From Saprospiraceae bacterium (GTDB taxonomy: Bacteria > Bacteroidota > Bacteroidia > Chitinophagales > Saprospiraceae): a stretch of 64,000 nucleotides of DNA. The notes beneath the pieces were generated by a model. That model saw only the letters and a program-made list of their open reading frames with translations, was not told the origin of the DNA and made no database searches. Of this stretch, positions 53,164 to 63,170 are shown in pieces. Made by a program: the position numbers and the translations under genes. The stretch's first letter is position 1. Every line of letters begins with the position of its first letter. The stretch lies in contig JADJYQ010000006.1 of the NCBI GenBank assembly GCA_016719615.1, positions 372,001 through 436,000 on the forward strand, given 5' to 3'.

Positions 53164-55772
53164 ATGAAAAAACAGTTATATTTATTGTTGATATTCAGCA
53201 TGTTGTGCTCTGTAGTCCCTTTCAAAGGATTTGCGCAGGCAAAAAAGAAAGCCTCCGTTGAGAAAACAGCTGAAATCAAAAAAGACAGTACTGCCAAAGA
53301 CACGGCAAAGAAAGTGACCCTTACAGACCAGGTTAAATCCTGTAAGAAAACGGAAGGCTTTTTCACTCTATATCAGGATACGGCTACCGGAAGAATTAAA
53401 TTATACATCCGTAAAAATCAATTCAACGAAGAGTTTTTATATCAAAGTTTTTCGATGGGAGGTCCCGCAGAACTTTTTCTAAATCAGAATATGATAAGAG
53501 AAACCTGGTTGTTTAAGATCCGCAAAAATTTTGAACGCCTTGAATTTGTGCGTTCCAATGCATCATTTTATTATGATCCGAAAAGTCCATTGAGCAAAGC
53601 TGCCAATGTAGATGTATCGGAAGCCATTTTCTTTTCAGAAAAATTGCAGCGGAAGATTCATTGGGAATATTAATTAGTGCCGATGATTTATTCCTCAGCG
53701 AAAAACTAGACCCGGTAAAACCCTTTTTACCTCCGGGTTTTCCTCCGGGGCTCATCCTTAATTTGGGTTCTATCAATAAGGACAAATCCTTTTACGAAAA
53801 ACTCAGAAGTTTTCCAGGAAACACGGATATCGTGGTCAATCTTGCCTACGAAAATTCTACTCCGCAAAATTTTGGTGGACTCGACATTACAGATGCGAGG
53901 TATATATCAGTGAAGATGCAACATAGTTTTGTGCAGTTGCCGAAAAATAATTTTAAAGCAAGGTTTGCACACCCACAGGTGGGATATTTTACGCAAGAGA
54001 TGGAGAATATGACTACCACTGAAAATCCCCGCTATCACGACATTATCACGCGTTGGCATTTGGAAAAGAAAGATCCAAAAGCGGCACTAAGCGAACCTAT
54101 AGAGCCTATTGTATTTTGGGTAGAAAATACGACGCCTGTCGAGCTTCGCCAAACCATTATGGATGCCGGTCACCAATGGAATGCTGCTTTCGAAAAGGCG
54201 GGTTTTAAAAATGCAGTTGTTATGAAAATGATGCCGGATGATGCAAATTGGGATCCTGCAGACATTCGCTATAATGTGATTCGCTGGGTTTCATCTGATT
54301 TGGGATTTGCCATTGGCCCCAGTTTTATCAATCCGCGCACTGGACAAATATTAGGTGCTGATATCACGATTGATTATAGTTTCCTCCGCGGTTTAGCTAC
54401 AGAAACTGATTTGTTTGAAAGAATGCATAAATACATCAACTACAGAGCGGATCAAGCGGAGCAAATGGAACAGGATGCTATTCATCATGATCATAGACTG
54501 TGTATGGCCGGAAAAGGTTTGCAAATGCAGCAATCTTTCGGAACTGCAGTACTAGAAACGCTGGACGCAACAGAAGAAGAAAAGAAAAATTTATTACATC
54601 AGTTCATGACGGAATTGGTGATGCATGAGATGGGTCATACTTTAGGACTTAGCCATAATATGAAATCAAGTCATATGTTGAGTCCAAAAGAATTGAAAGA
54701 TAAAAATATAACCGGATCATTAGGCGTCATTGGTTCTGTAATGGATTACAGCGTTGTAAATGTGGCCTTAAATAAAGCAGAACAGGCGCATTATTTTACA
54801 ACCAAGGCCGGTCCTTATGATCATTGGGCCATCGAATACGGATATAAACCTTTTAGTGCTGCTGATGAAGCAGAAGGATTGAAAAAAATTATTTCCAGAA
54901 GCACTGACCCAAAACTTATTTTTGGAAATGATGCTGATATCACCCGGCCAGGTAGAGGTATAGATCCGCGCGTGATGGTGTGGGATATGAGTAATGATAT
55001 GGTAACATATGCAGAAGAACGATATGAGCTTATCAATAAATCCATGATGGGGCTCAAAAATAAATTTACGAATCCGGATAAAACATATGAGAACCTAAAC
55101 GTCAAATATTATGCGCTGATCAATCAGCGTTATGATATGTCGGGAGCTGTTGCCAACTACATTGGTGGCATTTATTTGGATCGGAGTTTGCCCGGACAGA
55201 ATTCAGGAGCTTTACCATATACTCCGGTAGATGAAAAATATCAGCGCAAGGCTATGGATCTTTTGGCCAGGCGAATATTTGCTCCTGATGCATTTGATGC
55301 TGAAAAATCATTGTATAATTATCTGCAAAGACAAAGAAGAGGATTTCAATTCTTTTTTGGATCTGAAGATCCAAAGCTTGATGTACATATTTTAGGCTTA
55401 CAAGCCTATTCATTGATTACAATGCTCAATGCAAATACTTTGAGGAGAATCAACAATACGGCACAATACGGAAATACTTATGATGTACATGAGGTATTGA
55501 TGGATCTTGAAACAGCCATATTTAATGCCGACTGGGATAAAAGTGTGAACAGTCATCGCAAAAATTTGCAGAATTTTTATGTGTCACAATTGCTTGGTAT
55601 CATGGAGAACAAAATGTCTATGTATGGTACGGACACCAAAGCTGCTGTGTTTTCATCATTGGCCCGATTGGTTAAAAAATTAAAATCCAATAAAGGCTCT
55701 GATGAAGCAACGAAGGCGCATCGCGCTTATTTGCATTATCAGATCAATAAAGGAATGCGTTCAAGCAAATAA
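53164..55772 (+). CDS. Zinc-dependent metalloprotease (metzincin-like), frameshifted
   Basis: An exported protease of about 869 residues once one base is restored, with a signal peptide ending at FKGFAQA. The N-terminal frame ends at 53673 (SEKLQRKIHWEY). The next frame reads KIAAEDSLGILISADDLFLSE, and adding one A to the run at 53639-53643 joins them into a continuous family sequence. The catalytic motif MHEMGHTLGLSHN (HExxHxxGxxH) and the Met-turn SVMDYS place it among metzincins with a DUF5117-type N-terminus. It is probably periplasmic or secreted. A strong terminator follows. Confidence 0.85.
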
Positions 55773-56126
55773 GATTTTTTTAAATTACATTATAAAAGCC
55801 CGTGTTGTGATAACATGGGCTTTTTTGTTTTGGCGCTTACGATTCCTTAACATAAAAAGCACTTTATTTGTATAAATTTACTATTCATTTATAGGCCATA
55901 CCTTTAATAAATTAGATTTACGCAAGTCAAGTTGTTATTATTATACTACCATATCAGAGGTATGTTTATAAAAATATCCTGACACTTAAAAATAAGCGAA
56001 CAAAATATTTATAATTTGTTTCAATAATAAATTATCTTTAAGTCCATTACAAGCCTATCCCATAGACTTGTTTTAATACTTAATTTCGAAAGATTTTTTT
56101 GTCAAAACTTCAATAACCATATTTCT
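55773..56126. other. Intergenic region
   Basis: 354 bp between the metalloprotease and the SprB-repeat gene. It holds the terminator at 55794 and AT-rich DNA; no small gene or clear promoter is visible. Confidence 0.6.
55794..55826 (+). terminator. Rho-independent terminator of the metalloprotease gene
   Basis: AAAAGCCCGTGTT (55794-55806) pairs with AACATGGGCTTTT (55812-55824) with one G-U, 5-nt loop, and the T-run continues to 55826. It lies 22 bp after the stop codon. Confidence 0.9.
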
Positions 56127-59100
56127 ATGAAAAACATCTTATTATTTCTTCTCATTTATTCAGCCTTTACTGAAATTATAAGCGCCCAATACTTAGAGAC
56201 CTTTTCTACTACTGATAAAGGATATAAGATCAATTGTGTGAATGACTTTACAGCTATGAATTGGACTATAACAACATGGGATGCTGCAGGCACTTGCCAG
56301 ATAGCTGATCTTCGGGATCCAACAGATTATTTCAATACAACAGCAGCCGGCGTTTTGGAATGTATTGATCTGGATCAGGAAGTTTGTTGGGAGAGCCCAT
56401 TGATTAATACAGCTGCTGCAAATCCAATTAGTTTAAAAATGGATCTAAGTTGGGTAGGGTTTGATGTTGATGCAGTAGGAGGAACTTGTATTGGTGATTA
56501 TATAAGAGTGTATTATAGCGTAAATGGAGGAGCTTATACGATGGTACCTAATGTTAAAGGGGGTAATGCCTGTGCTACTGTAGCTTATCTGTTTAGTGGA
56601 CCTCCCGGACCACACGATGATAATGTGATGATTAATGTGGCTGGCATCACTGGCGGTAGTACTTTAAAAATAAGGGTTTGCGGATTTACCAATGCAAACG
56701 CTGAAAAAATAATCATTGATAACGTCAATGTGCCTGAAACAGGTGTAACTGTAGGATGTGCTGCACCCGTGTTAAGTACTGTTGTCACTCAAGTTGGTTG
56801 CTCGAATCCAAACAGCGGGGCCATTGATCTTATGGTGAGTGCGGGTACTCCAGGGTATACATACATCTGGTCAAATGGTGCTACAACTCAGGATCTCATC
56901 AACAAACCCATTGGAACTTATACTGTCACAGTTACAGATGCTGCTTCTTGTTCTACAACAACGAGTGCAACAATTACAAATGCTCCGGCTATTGTGCTAA
57001 CCACTCAGGTATTAGATGCAAGCTGCAGCGGAAACGCCGATGGTGAAATTGGACTAGATGTGAGTGGTGGAGTACCGGGATACACCTATGACTGGAGCAA
57101 TGATGGGGCTGAAAACCCGGATAACGATGCGGAGGATTTAATAGCAGTCCTAGCGGGCAGTTATACTGTAACAGTGTCCGATGCCAGTGCCTGTACAGCT
57201 ACAAAAAGTGTAGTCATTGGTGTACAACCATCAGTGGCATACAACGAACAATTTAATATTCCCAATAAAGGTTATCTGGCAAATTTTGTAGATGATTTTT
57301 CAGCAGTTGCATGGACAATGACTGCATGGTCACCTCAGCCCCCGGCACCATTTGGGAGAGATAATGCCGACTTTTTTCGCACCAGTGGAGGGGTTCTGTT
57401 AGGCGAAGACTTTGATCAGGATATATGTTGGACAAGTCCATTGGTTGACTTGAATACCGGAACACAATTTTCTGTAGACCTCGCATGGACCGGTTTTGAT
57501 GTTCAGGTTGATGAATATATCAATGTGAAATACAGTATTGATGGAGGTAGTTATGTAACGATTCCAAATTTAATTGGAGGTGGATTAGGAACGATCCAAT
57601 ATAATGCAGGATTAGACCAAGGTGGTTCACTTACGGTTACCAAAACAGGACTTTCTGGCTCGACGATACAAATCCAAATTTGCGCACAGTTCAACGCAAA
57701 TTTAGAATCAATGACTATTGATAATGTAAGTATTCCTAATAGTAAACCCTATTGTCCAGCTCCCGTACCTAGCCTTACTCCAAGCCATGTAACGTGTAAT
57801 GGAGCTGCAAATGGTTCGATAACAACTACAGTGGTGAATGGATCTTCACCATATACTTTTCTTTGGAGTAATGGGGCCACTACTCAAAATCTTTCAGGGC
57901 TTAGTCCCGGTAGTTATACAATTACAGTGACTGATCAAAATTCATTAACAGGGACTGCTACAACAAGCATTACCCAGCCTTCCGCGATCGTTCTGAACAC
58001 CGCTCAAGTTAACGTTTTATGTAACGGTGCTGCCACAGGTTCAATAGACTTATCGCCGAGTGGTGGCGTACCAGGATATACTTATATGTGGTCAGGTGGT
58101 CAAACAACTCAGGATTTATCAGGTTTGAGCGCAGGAACATATACGGGTACCGTAACTGATGAAAATGGTTGTACAAAGACAAACGCCAGCACAATTACAC
58201 AAGCTTCTCTAATTGTGTTAAGCTCTACGCAAGTTAACGTTTTATGTAATGGTGCTTCCACGGGTTCAATAGACTTATCGCCGAGTGGTGGCGTACCGGG
58301 ATATACTTATATGTGGTCAGGCGGTCAAACAACGCAGGATTTATCAGGTTTGAGCGCAGGAACATATACGGTTACCGTAACTGATGCAAATGGTTGTACA
58401 AAGACAAACACCAGCACAATAACACAAGCTTCTTTAATTGTTTTAAGCTCTACGCAAGTGAACGTTTTATGCAACGGTGCTTCCACGGGTTCTATAGATT
58501 TGACGGTAAGTGGTGGAGTATCACCCTATACGTATGATTGGTCAAATGATGGTGCAGAAAATCCAGATAACGATACACAAGATTTAAATGGACTCGCTTC
58601 GGGTGGTTATACGGTTACCGTTACAGATGCAAATGGTTGCACAAAAACGAGTTCAACAACGATTACTGAACCTGCATTCATCGCATTGAGCACTACGCAA
58701 GTGAATGTATTTTGTAATGGAGGATCTACAGGCTCTATAGATTTAACAATTAGCGGCGGAGTAACTCCTTATACCTATGACTGGTCGAATGATGGTGCAG
58801 AAAATCCAGATAACGATACACAGGATCTAAGTGGACTCCAGGCAGGTGGATATACTGTTACCGTGACAGATGCAAACAATTGTACAAATACCATTTCTGC
58901 AACAATCACACAACCCGCTTCACTTGTTTTAAACTCAACGGCAGTGAACCCCAGCAATTGTTTTGTAACAGATGGTTCCATTGATTTAAGTATTGTGGGT
59001 GGAACAGGACCGTTTACATACGATTGGTCAAATGACGGTGCAGAAAATCCGGATAACGATCCCCAAGATCTATTGAATTTGGCTGAAGGAACTTATTCAG

Positions 59101-60308
59101 TTACCGTTACAGATGGAAACGGATGTACAGCTGTGCATTCAAAAACTTTGGATTATATCGATGTTGTCAATCCTGTTGTTAGTTGTCCGTCTTCGGCCTC
59201 ACGTGATGTTAATGTTGGCACTTGTAAGTACACGATTGTTTTAAGCGAATTCAATTCGACAGCAACCGATAATTGTGGAATCAGCGCCCCACATATTTAC
59301 ACATTATCAGGAGCCACTACAGGCACTAATTCAGGAAGTCTAAATGGGATCATGCTAAATCCAGGAAATACGAACATTCAATGGAAAGTAACGGATATTA
59401 ACGGGAACATGAAAACCTGTAGTTTTAATGTCAGCGTAACCGATACAGAACTTCCAACTATAACTTGTCCGCCAAATAAAAGTGCAATCACTTCTCCCGG
59501 TCAATGCACAGCCATTGTTGATATTGGATCTCCTACCGGGGTTGGTGATAATTGTGGTACACCTACAGTAACAAATAATTCACCAGGAACCTTTCAACTA
59601 GGGATTACTCTGGTTAAGTGGAAGGCAACAGATGGGAGCGGAAATACAAAAACGTGTACCCAAAAAATAACGGTATTGCCTTATAATTGTGGCACACCCA
59701 TTCAGGTTTATCATACCGATACCACAGCTACAACTGCAAAAGTCAAATGGAAGGATGGATTCTGCGCGATAACGTATGAATTGAGAATACGCCAACAAAT
59801 TACGACTGGAGTTTGGGGATCATGGAGTGACTGGACAGAATTTAGTGGCCCTGCCGGTCCTCCAACATGGACCCATCAATTTGAAGGATTAACTTCGAAC
59901 AAATTTTATCACTATCAATTGCGTTCACAATGCGGAACAAAACATTCAACAGCGGTTAATGATTGGTTCTGGACATTGAACTCATTTGGTGAAACGAATA
60001 ACAGAGTTGTCCAGAAAGTTGAAACTTATGTGAACAATAGAAATCAGGGCATTTCAATAAATGTGGAATTGATACCAAATCCTTCCAGGGAGTTCACTAC
60101 AGTTTTAATAAGTGGATTTGAGCAACAAAATAAAACGGTAAGCATGTTTGATTTGTTTGGTAAATTGGTATTCAGGGTAAACATTGACGCCCATCAAAAT
60201 CAATTAGAGTTAGATCTGAACACCTTAAAAGTGCATTCAGGAATTTATTTAATCAGAGTATCTGATGACATCAATCAAATAACGAAGCAGCTTATAATTA
60301 ATCGTTGA
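56127..60308 (+). CDS. Large surface protein with SprB repeats, HYR domains and T9SS sorting domain
   Basis: A 1393-residue exported protein with a signal peptide ending near IISAQYLE. Residues 20-205 form a jelly-roll-type domain that is duplicated at about 372-545 (compare YLETFSTTDKGY and YNEQFNIPNKGY). Eight SprB-like repeats of about 75-81 residues follow in two blocks (about 210-370 and 550-1010), each with a CNG..GSIDL..SGG...YTY.WS pattern. Two hyalin (HYR) domains (about 1010-1185; NPVVSCP, LPTITCP) and an FN3-like domain precede a type A sorting domain at the end (ELIPNPSREFTTVLIS). SprB in Flavobacterium is a gliding adhesin, so this is likely a T9SS-exported adhesin. Confidence 0.9.
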   Translation: MKNILLFLLIYSAFTEIISAQYLETFSTTDKGYKINCVNDFTAMNWTITTWDAAGTCQIADLRDPTDYFNTTAAGVLECIDLDQEVCWESPLINTAAANPISLKMDLSWVGFDVDAVGGTCIGDYIRVYYSVNGGAYTMVPNVKGGNACATVAYLFSGPPGPHDDNVMINVAGITGGSTLKIRVCGFTNANAEKIIIDNVNVPETGVTVGCAAPVLSTVVTQVGCSNPNSGAIDLMVSAGTPGYTYIWSNGATTQDLINKPIGTYTVTVTDAASCSTTTSATITNAPAIVLTTQVLDASCSGNADGEIGLDVSGGVPGYTYDWSNDGAENPDNDAEDLIAVLAGSYTVTVSDASACTATKSVVIGVQPSVAYNEQFNIPNKGYLANFVDDFSAVAWTMTAWSPQPPAPFGRDNADFFRTSGGVLLGEDFDQDICWTSPLVDLNTGTQFSVDLAWTGFDVQVDEYINVKYSIDGGSYVTIPNLIGGGLGTIQYNAGLDQGGSLTVTKTGLSGSTIQIQICAQFNANLESMTIDNVSIPNSKPYCPAPVPSLTPSHVTCNGAANGSITTTVVNGSSPYTFLWSNGATTQNLSGLSPGSYTITVTDQNSLTGTATTSITQPSAIVLNTAQVNVLCNGAATGSIDLSPSGGVPGYTYMWSGGQTTQDLSGLSAGTYTGTVTDENGCTKTNASTITQASLIVLSSTQVNVLCNGASTGSIDLSPSGGVPGYTYMWSGGQTTQDLSGLSAGTYTVTVTDANGCTKTNTSTITQASLIVLSSTQVNVLCNGASTGSIDLTVSGGVSPYTYDWSNDGAENPDNDTQDLNGLASGGYTVTVTDANGCTKTSSTTITEPAFIALSTTQVNVFCNGGSTGSIDLTISGGVTPYTYDWSNDGAENPDNDTQDLSGLQAGGYTVTVTDANNCTNTISATITQPASLVLNSTAVNPSNCFVTDGSIDLSIVGGTGPFTYDWSNDGAENPDNDPQDLLNLAEGTYSVTVTDGNGCTAVHSKTLDYIDVVNPVVSCPSSASRDVNVGTCKYTIVLSEFNSTATDNCGISAPHIYTLSGATTGTNSGSLNGIMLNPGNTNIQWKVTDINGNMKTCSFNVSVTDTELPTITCPPNKSAITSPGQCTAIVDIGSPTGVGDNCGTPTVTNNSPGTFQLGITLVKWKATDGSGNTKTCTQKITVLPYNCGTPIQVYHTDTTATTAKVKWKDGFCAITYELRIRQQITTGVWGSWSDWTEFSGPAGPPTWTHQFEGLTSNKFYHYQLRSQCGTKHSTAVNDWFWTLNSFGETNNRVVQKVETYVNNRNQGISINVELIPNPSREFTTVLISGFEQQNKTVSMFDLFGKLVFRVNIDAHQNQLELDLNTLKVHSGIYLIRVSDDINQITKQLIINR
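58005..58454 (+). repeat. Near-identical 225-bp SprB repeat units
   Basis: Two consecutive units of 225 bp (starting at 58005 and 58230) are almost identical at DNA level; the third (58455) keeps the start but diverges and is 243 bp. Recent duplication or gene conversion is likely. Confidence 0.8.
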
Positions 60309-60433
60309 TGTAGTTTAAAACAAATTATAATGAACCAAAGATTTTGGATTGGTTTATAATCCTTTGTTTATCTTGATTATTGCTTCTTGTGTAATTATCA
60401 AGCATTCCTCATTATGCCTAACGTTAAAAGTAT

Positions 60434-61717
60434 TTAATCAGTTTTACAAATTCGACCATTTACTAATTTTCCGTCAATACCTGCTTTAATGAAATAAGTA
60501 CCAGTTGGGAAAGATTCCAGGTTTATTGTTACAAGGGAGTTGAATTGATTTATGGAAGCTTTCTTGATTTGCATTCCAAGAGCATTAAATACACGAAGCT
60601 CAATTTCTTTGTAATGTATTTCGCTGAAGTCGATATTGAAAATGCTATTAGAAGGATTAGGATAAATTGAAATATTTTTGATGGAACTCTTCGTTTCAAT
60701 ATCGCTTATTGTTGGAATTATACTATTAAAATAATTAAACATGCTCGAATCCATTCTGCAATGGCAGGTAAAATATGGAGGAAAAATATTTCCATGACTT
60801 AACACACCGAATACCTTACTTTTATTAGTGGAGTCAGTATAAAATAGTCCGCTACCGCTTTGTCCCTGGTAACCAATATTGTAATGGCACATGGTATTTT
60901 TTGACTGCCAATAATCCATATTTCCGGTCATGTAATACATTCTTTCTCCTTCTTCAAAAACGGGATTGCCTATGGGATCATATCCGGGGTAACCAAAACT
61001 ATAAAATACATTGGCGGGAGAAGTAAAGAAACTGGTATCAGCATGATATCCCCAATCTAACCATCCTGAGGCATTTCCAATGGGATTGGATAAACTCAAG
61101 ATCGCCATGTCGTAATCCAAATTTCCATTTTGGGTCCATTGTGTAAAGGAATACCAGTTTGTCACTGTCGTCAGACCGAAAGGCCGGCTACCCAAATTGT
61201 AAGCTGGAATAACCGTGATGGAAACGGCATAACTTGAGTCAAATTTACTTTTGACACAATGCCCCCCTGTCAAAATAAATCCCGGGTGAATCATAATACC
61301 TGAGCAAGTGCCAAAGCTATTTTGATTGTTTTTTGGATTAAAAAATGTAATAAACATTTTTACAACAGTTGAGTTGGGGTAATTTGGAAATCCTGCTAGC
61401 TGGTCGGCAGGCTGTACATTTGAAAAAGTAAAATCCGGAATGTCTCCATTTTTATTCATTTCGCTGAGCGGCTTATTATTTGGCGGCGAAGACTTATGTT
61501 TTGGATGATTCATATAATTTTCGGTTTGAAGGGTGTCAAACTTTTGATCCAGGATATTGAATACGATTAATTTGTTTTCTTTGAAAGCCGTATCCTTTGG
61601 TGGTGTATATGATTGCAATGGCAGGGGTACATACCAATCTTTATTAAACGGCTCTTGTCCAAAAACAGTTATCTGGCTAATAACTGTTGTTGCAAAAATG
61701 AAAAGTGATTTGATCAT
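60434..61717 (-). CDS. Secreted trypsin-like serine protease with T9SS sorting domain
   Basis: A 427-residue exported protease with a signal peptide (MIKSLFIFATTVISQITVFGQ). The chymotrypsin-fold triad is visible: His in ILTGGHCVKS, Asp in LDYDMAILSL and Ser in YQGQSGSGLFY; the first has Gly-Gly in place of the usual Ala-Ala before His, as in V8-type proteases. The C-terminal part (ISIYPNPSNSIFNIDFSE) is a type A sorting domain, so it should be T9SS cargo. It is convergent with the SprB-repeat gene and ends 125 bp from it. Confidence 0.85.
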   Translation of the reverse strand: MIKSLFIFATTVISQITVFGQEPFNKDWYVPLPLQSYTPPKDTAFKENKLIVFNILDQKFDTLQTENYMNHPKHKSSPPNNKPLSEMNKNGDIPDFTFSNVQPADQLAGFPNYPNSTVVKMFITFFNPKNNQNSFGTCSGIMIHPGFILTGGHCVKSKFDSSYAVSITVIPAYNLGSRPFGLTTVTNWYSFTQWTQNGNLDYDMAILSLSNPIGNASGWLDWGYHADTSFFTSPANVFYSFGYPGYDPIGNPVFEEGERMYYMTGNMDYWQSKNTMCHYNIGYQGQSGSGLFYTDSTNKSKVFGVLSHGNIFPPYFTCHCRMDSSMFNYFNSIIPTISDIETKSSIKNISIYPNPSNSIFNIDFSEIHYKEIELRVFNALGMQIKKASINQFNSLVTINLESFPTGTYFIKAGIDGKLVNGRICKTD

Positions 61718-61861
61718 TTTATATAATTTAATGAATCAATAACCTAGTATCAAAGATGCCTAAAATCCAATTTTTTTATTGGCGTGCAAGGCTTCTATTT
61801 GTTCTTCAAAATCCCCTCTAAAACATAACTGTAAGATCAACCTAAATTCAATTGATAATAA

Positions 61862-61894
61862 TTTATTACAAGATAAAATTAATCTTTATATTTG
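61862..61894 (+). promoter_or_regulatory. Likely promoter of the 61957 lipoprotein gene
   Basis: TATATTTG at 61887-61894 matches the Bacteroidota -7 box; a TTTA at 61862-61865 lies at 21-bp spacing. The start is 62 bp downstream. Confidence 0.4.
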
Positions 61895-61956
61895 ACTTCG
61901 CCTCCAGGAATCCCGGTTTATTTTGCTACATTCGATAAATTATTTAAATTTAAACA

Positions 61957-62592
61957 ATGAAAAATCCAATTACATTCTACATTTCAAACCGATCTATTTT
62001 ATATAATACCATCAGTTCTATTTGCTTGACATTTTTTCTAAGTAGTTGTGGACTTTTAGATTCTGAAATTAACCAAGAAACGCATAAAACCCAAATCACT
62101 GTTAGTTTGGTTGGAAAATTAGCAGCAGACGAAGTTGCCACTGTTTCTTTAAATGGAGAAGTTATAGGCACAGCAAGTAAAAACGAGGTAGCCACCAAAG
62201 AAGTTGAACCGGACAAAGATTATAAAATTTCTGCTGTAGATTCAGAAGGCAAATCAGCCTGGTCTTCGGAGACGGTTCAGGTTAAAGCAGGACAAACTTT
62301 AAATTATAATTTGAATTGTGATCATGCTCAATTGAAAGTGTATCTAGAACCAAATTGTCAAACACCAGGTAAAGTAGCATATCCTATGAGGGTTAATATT
62401 ATGAGAAACGGAAAGTTGTATGGCGCTGCTAACGATCATTTATACGAAGGCGACACCGAAACCACGGTGGATCTTCATCATGGTGATATTAAAATCAATA
62501 TAAATGATTTAAACCAAGTAGTTTACTGGTCTAATGCGGTCACTTATTTTAAATATGGTTCTACATTGACAGTTACAATTAGCTGCCCATAA
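61957..62592 (+). CDS. Lipoprotein with PEGA-like beta domain
   Basis: A 211-residue lipoprotein starting at ATG 61957, with lipobox FFLSSCGLL (Cys at about 32). The mature part has two beta-rich segments; TVSLNGEVIGTASKNEVATKEVEPDKDYKISAVD resembles a PEGA domain, and a second segment (YPMRVNIMRNGKLYGAANDH) repeats the pattern. PEGA domains are often found on surface proteins of Bacteroidota. Function unknown. It is divergent from the protease at 60434-61717. Confidence 0.65.
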   Translation: MKNPITFYISNRSILYNTISSICLTFFLSSCGLLDSEINQETHKTQITVSLVGKLAADEVATVSLNGEVIGTASKNEVATKEVEPDKDYKISAVDSEGKSAWSSETVQVKAGQTLNYNLNCDHAQLKVYLEPNCQTPGKVAYPMRVNIMRNGKLYGAANDHLYEGDTETTVDLHHGDIKININDLNQVVYWSNAVTYFKYGSTLTVTISCP

Positions 62593-63170
62593 TTATAATT
62601 AAATTGATCAAATCAATTTCTTATTTAATTTGGTTGAAGAACATACATTTGAATGTCATTTCCTAACTTTCATTCCAATACCAATAGTATTGACCCACAT
62701 CTCATCTTGAACATTTGGATTTATTAATGCGAGCTGGTTGTCTGATTATCTAAATGTTTTTGTCACGAAGGGCTACACCCATCGTGAAGGAATCTCGCCC
62801 TTTCAGGGCTTTGAGTGATTTTGAAGCGAGGGGGCTACACCCACCGAGTGGGGATTTCCGCTTTTTTTTTTTTGGGGGGGGGGGGGCCCGCCGGGGGGGG
62901 GGACGCCTTTATTTTGTCACGAAGGGCTACACCGCCCTTTTTGGGTGTTTTGTTTCCATCGTTTAGGAATATCGTCCTTTCATTTTACCACGAAGGGCTG
63001 CACCCATCGTGAATGAATCTCACCCTTTTAGGGCTTTGAGTGATTTTGTTATGAAGGGCTTTATTTTTATTGCCGCAAATGAGTTGGGACTTAAGATAAT
63101 GTATGACTTATGGTTTTTAATACTCCGGCTATAAATGAATTGATATTAAAAGGGCCTTTCTCCATTAGGT
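62593..63170. repeat. Repeat region with copies of a CACGAAGGGCTACACCC element
   Basis: The 578-bp gap holds two near-full copies of an element starting CACGAAGGGCTACACCCATC and ending AGGGCTTTGAGTGATTTTG (62763-62823 and 62990-63048), plus partial copies at 62824, 62916 and 63050. Apparent reading frames across it are not genes. Confidence 0.75.
62862..62902. other. Probable assembly or sequencing artefact
   Basis: T12 (62862-62873), G13 (62874-62886), CCCGCC and G10 (62893-62902) interrupt the repeat. Nothing of this kind occurs elsewhere in this AT-rich window, and the flanks resume the same repeat, so this looks like a basecalling or consensus error. Confidence 0.6.

Noticed and set aside
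62754..63012. Two small overlapping reading frames of about 65-70 codons
   Set aside because: They run through the poly-T/poly-G tract and the repeat, and have no coding character.
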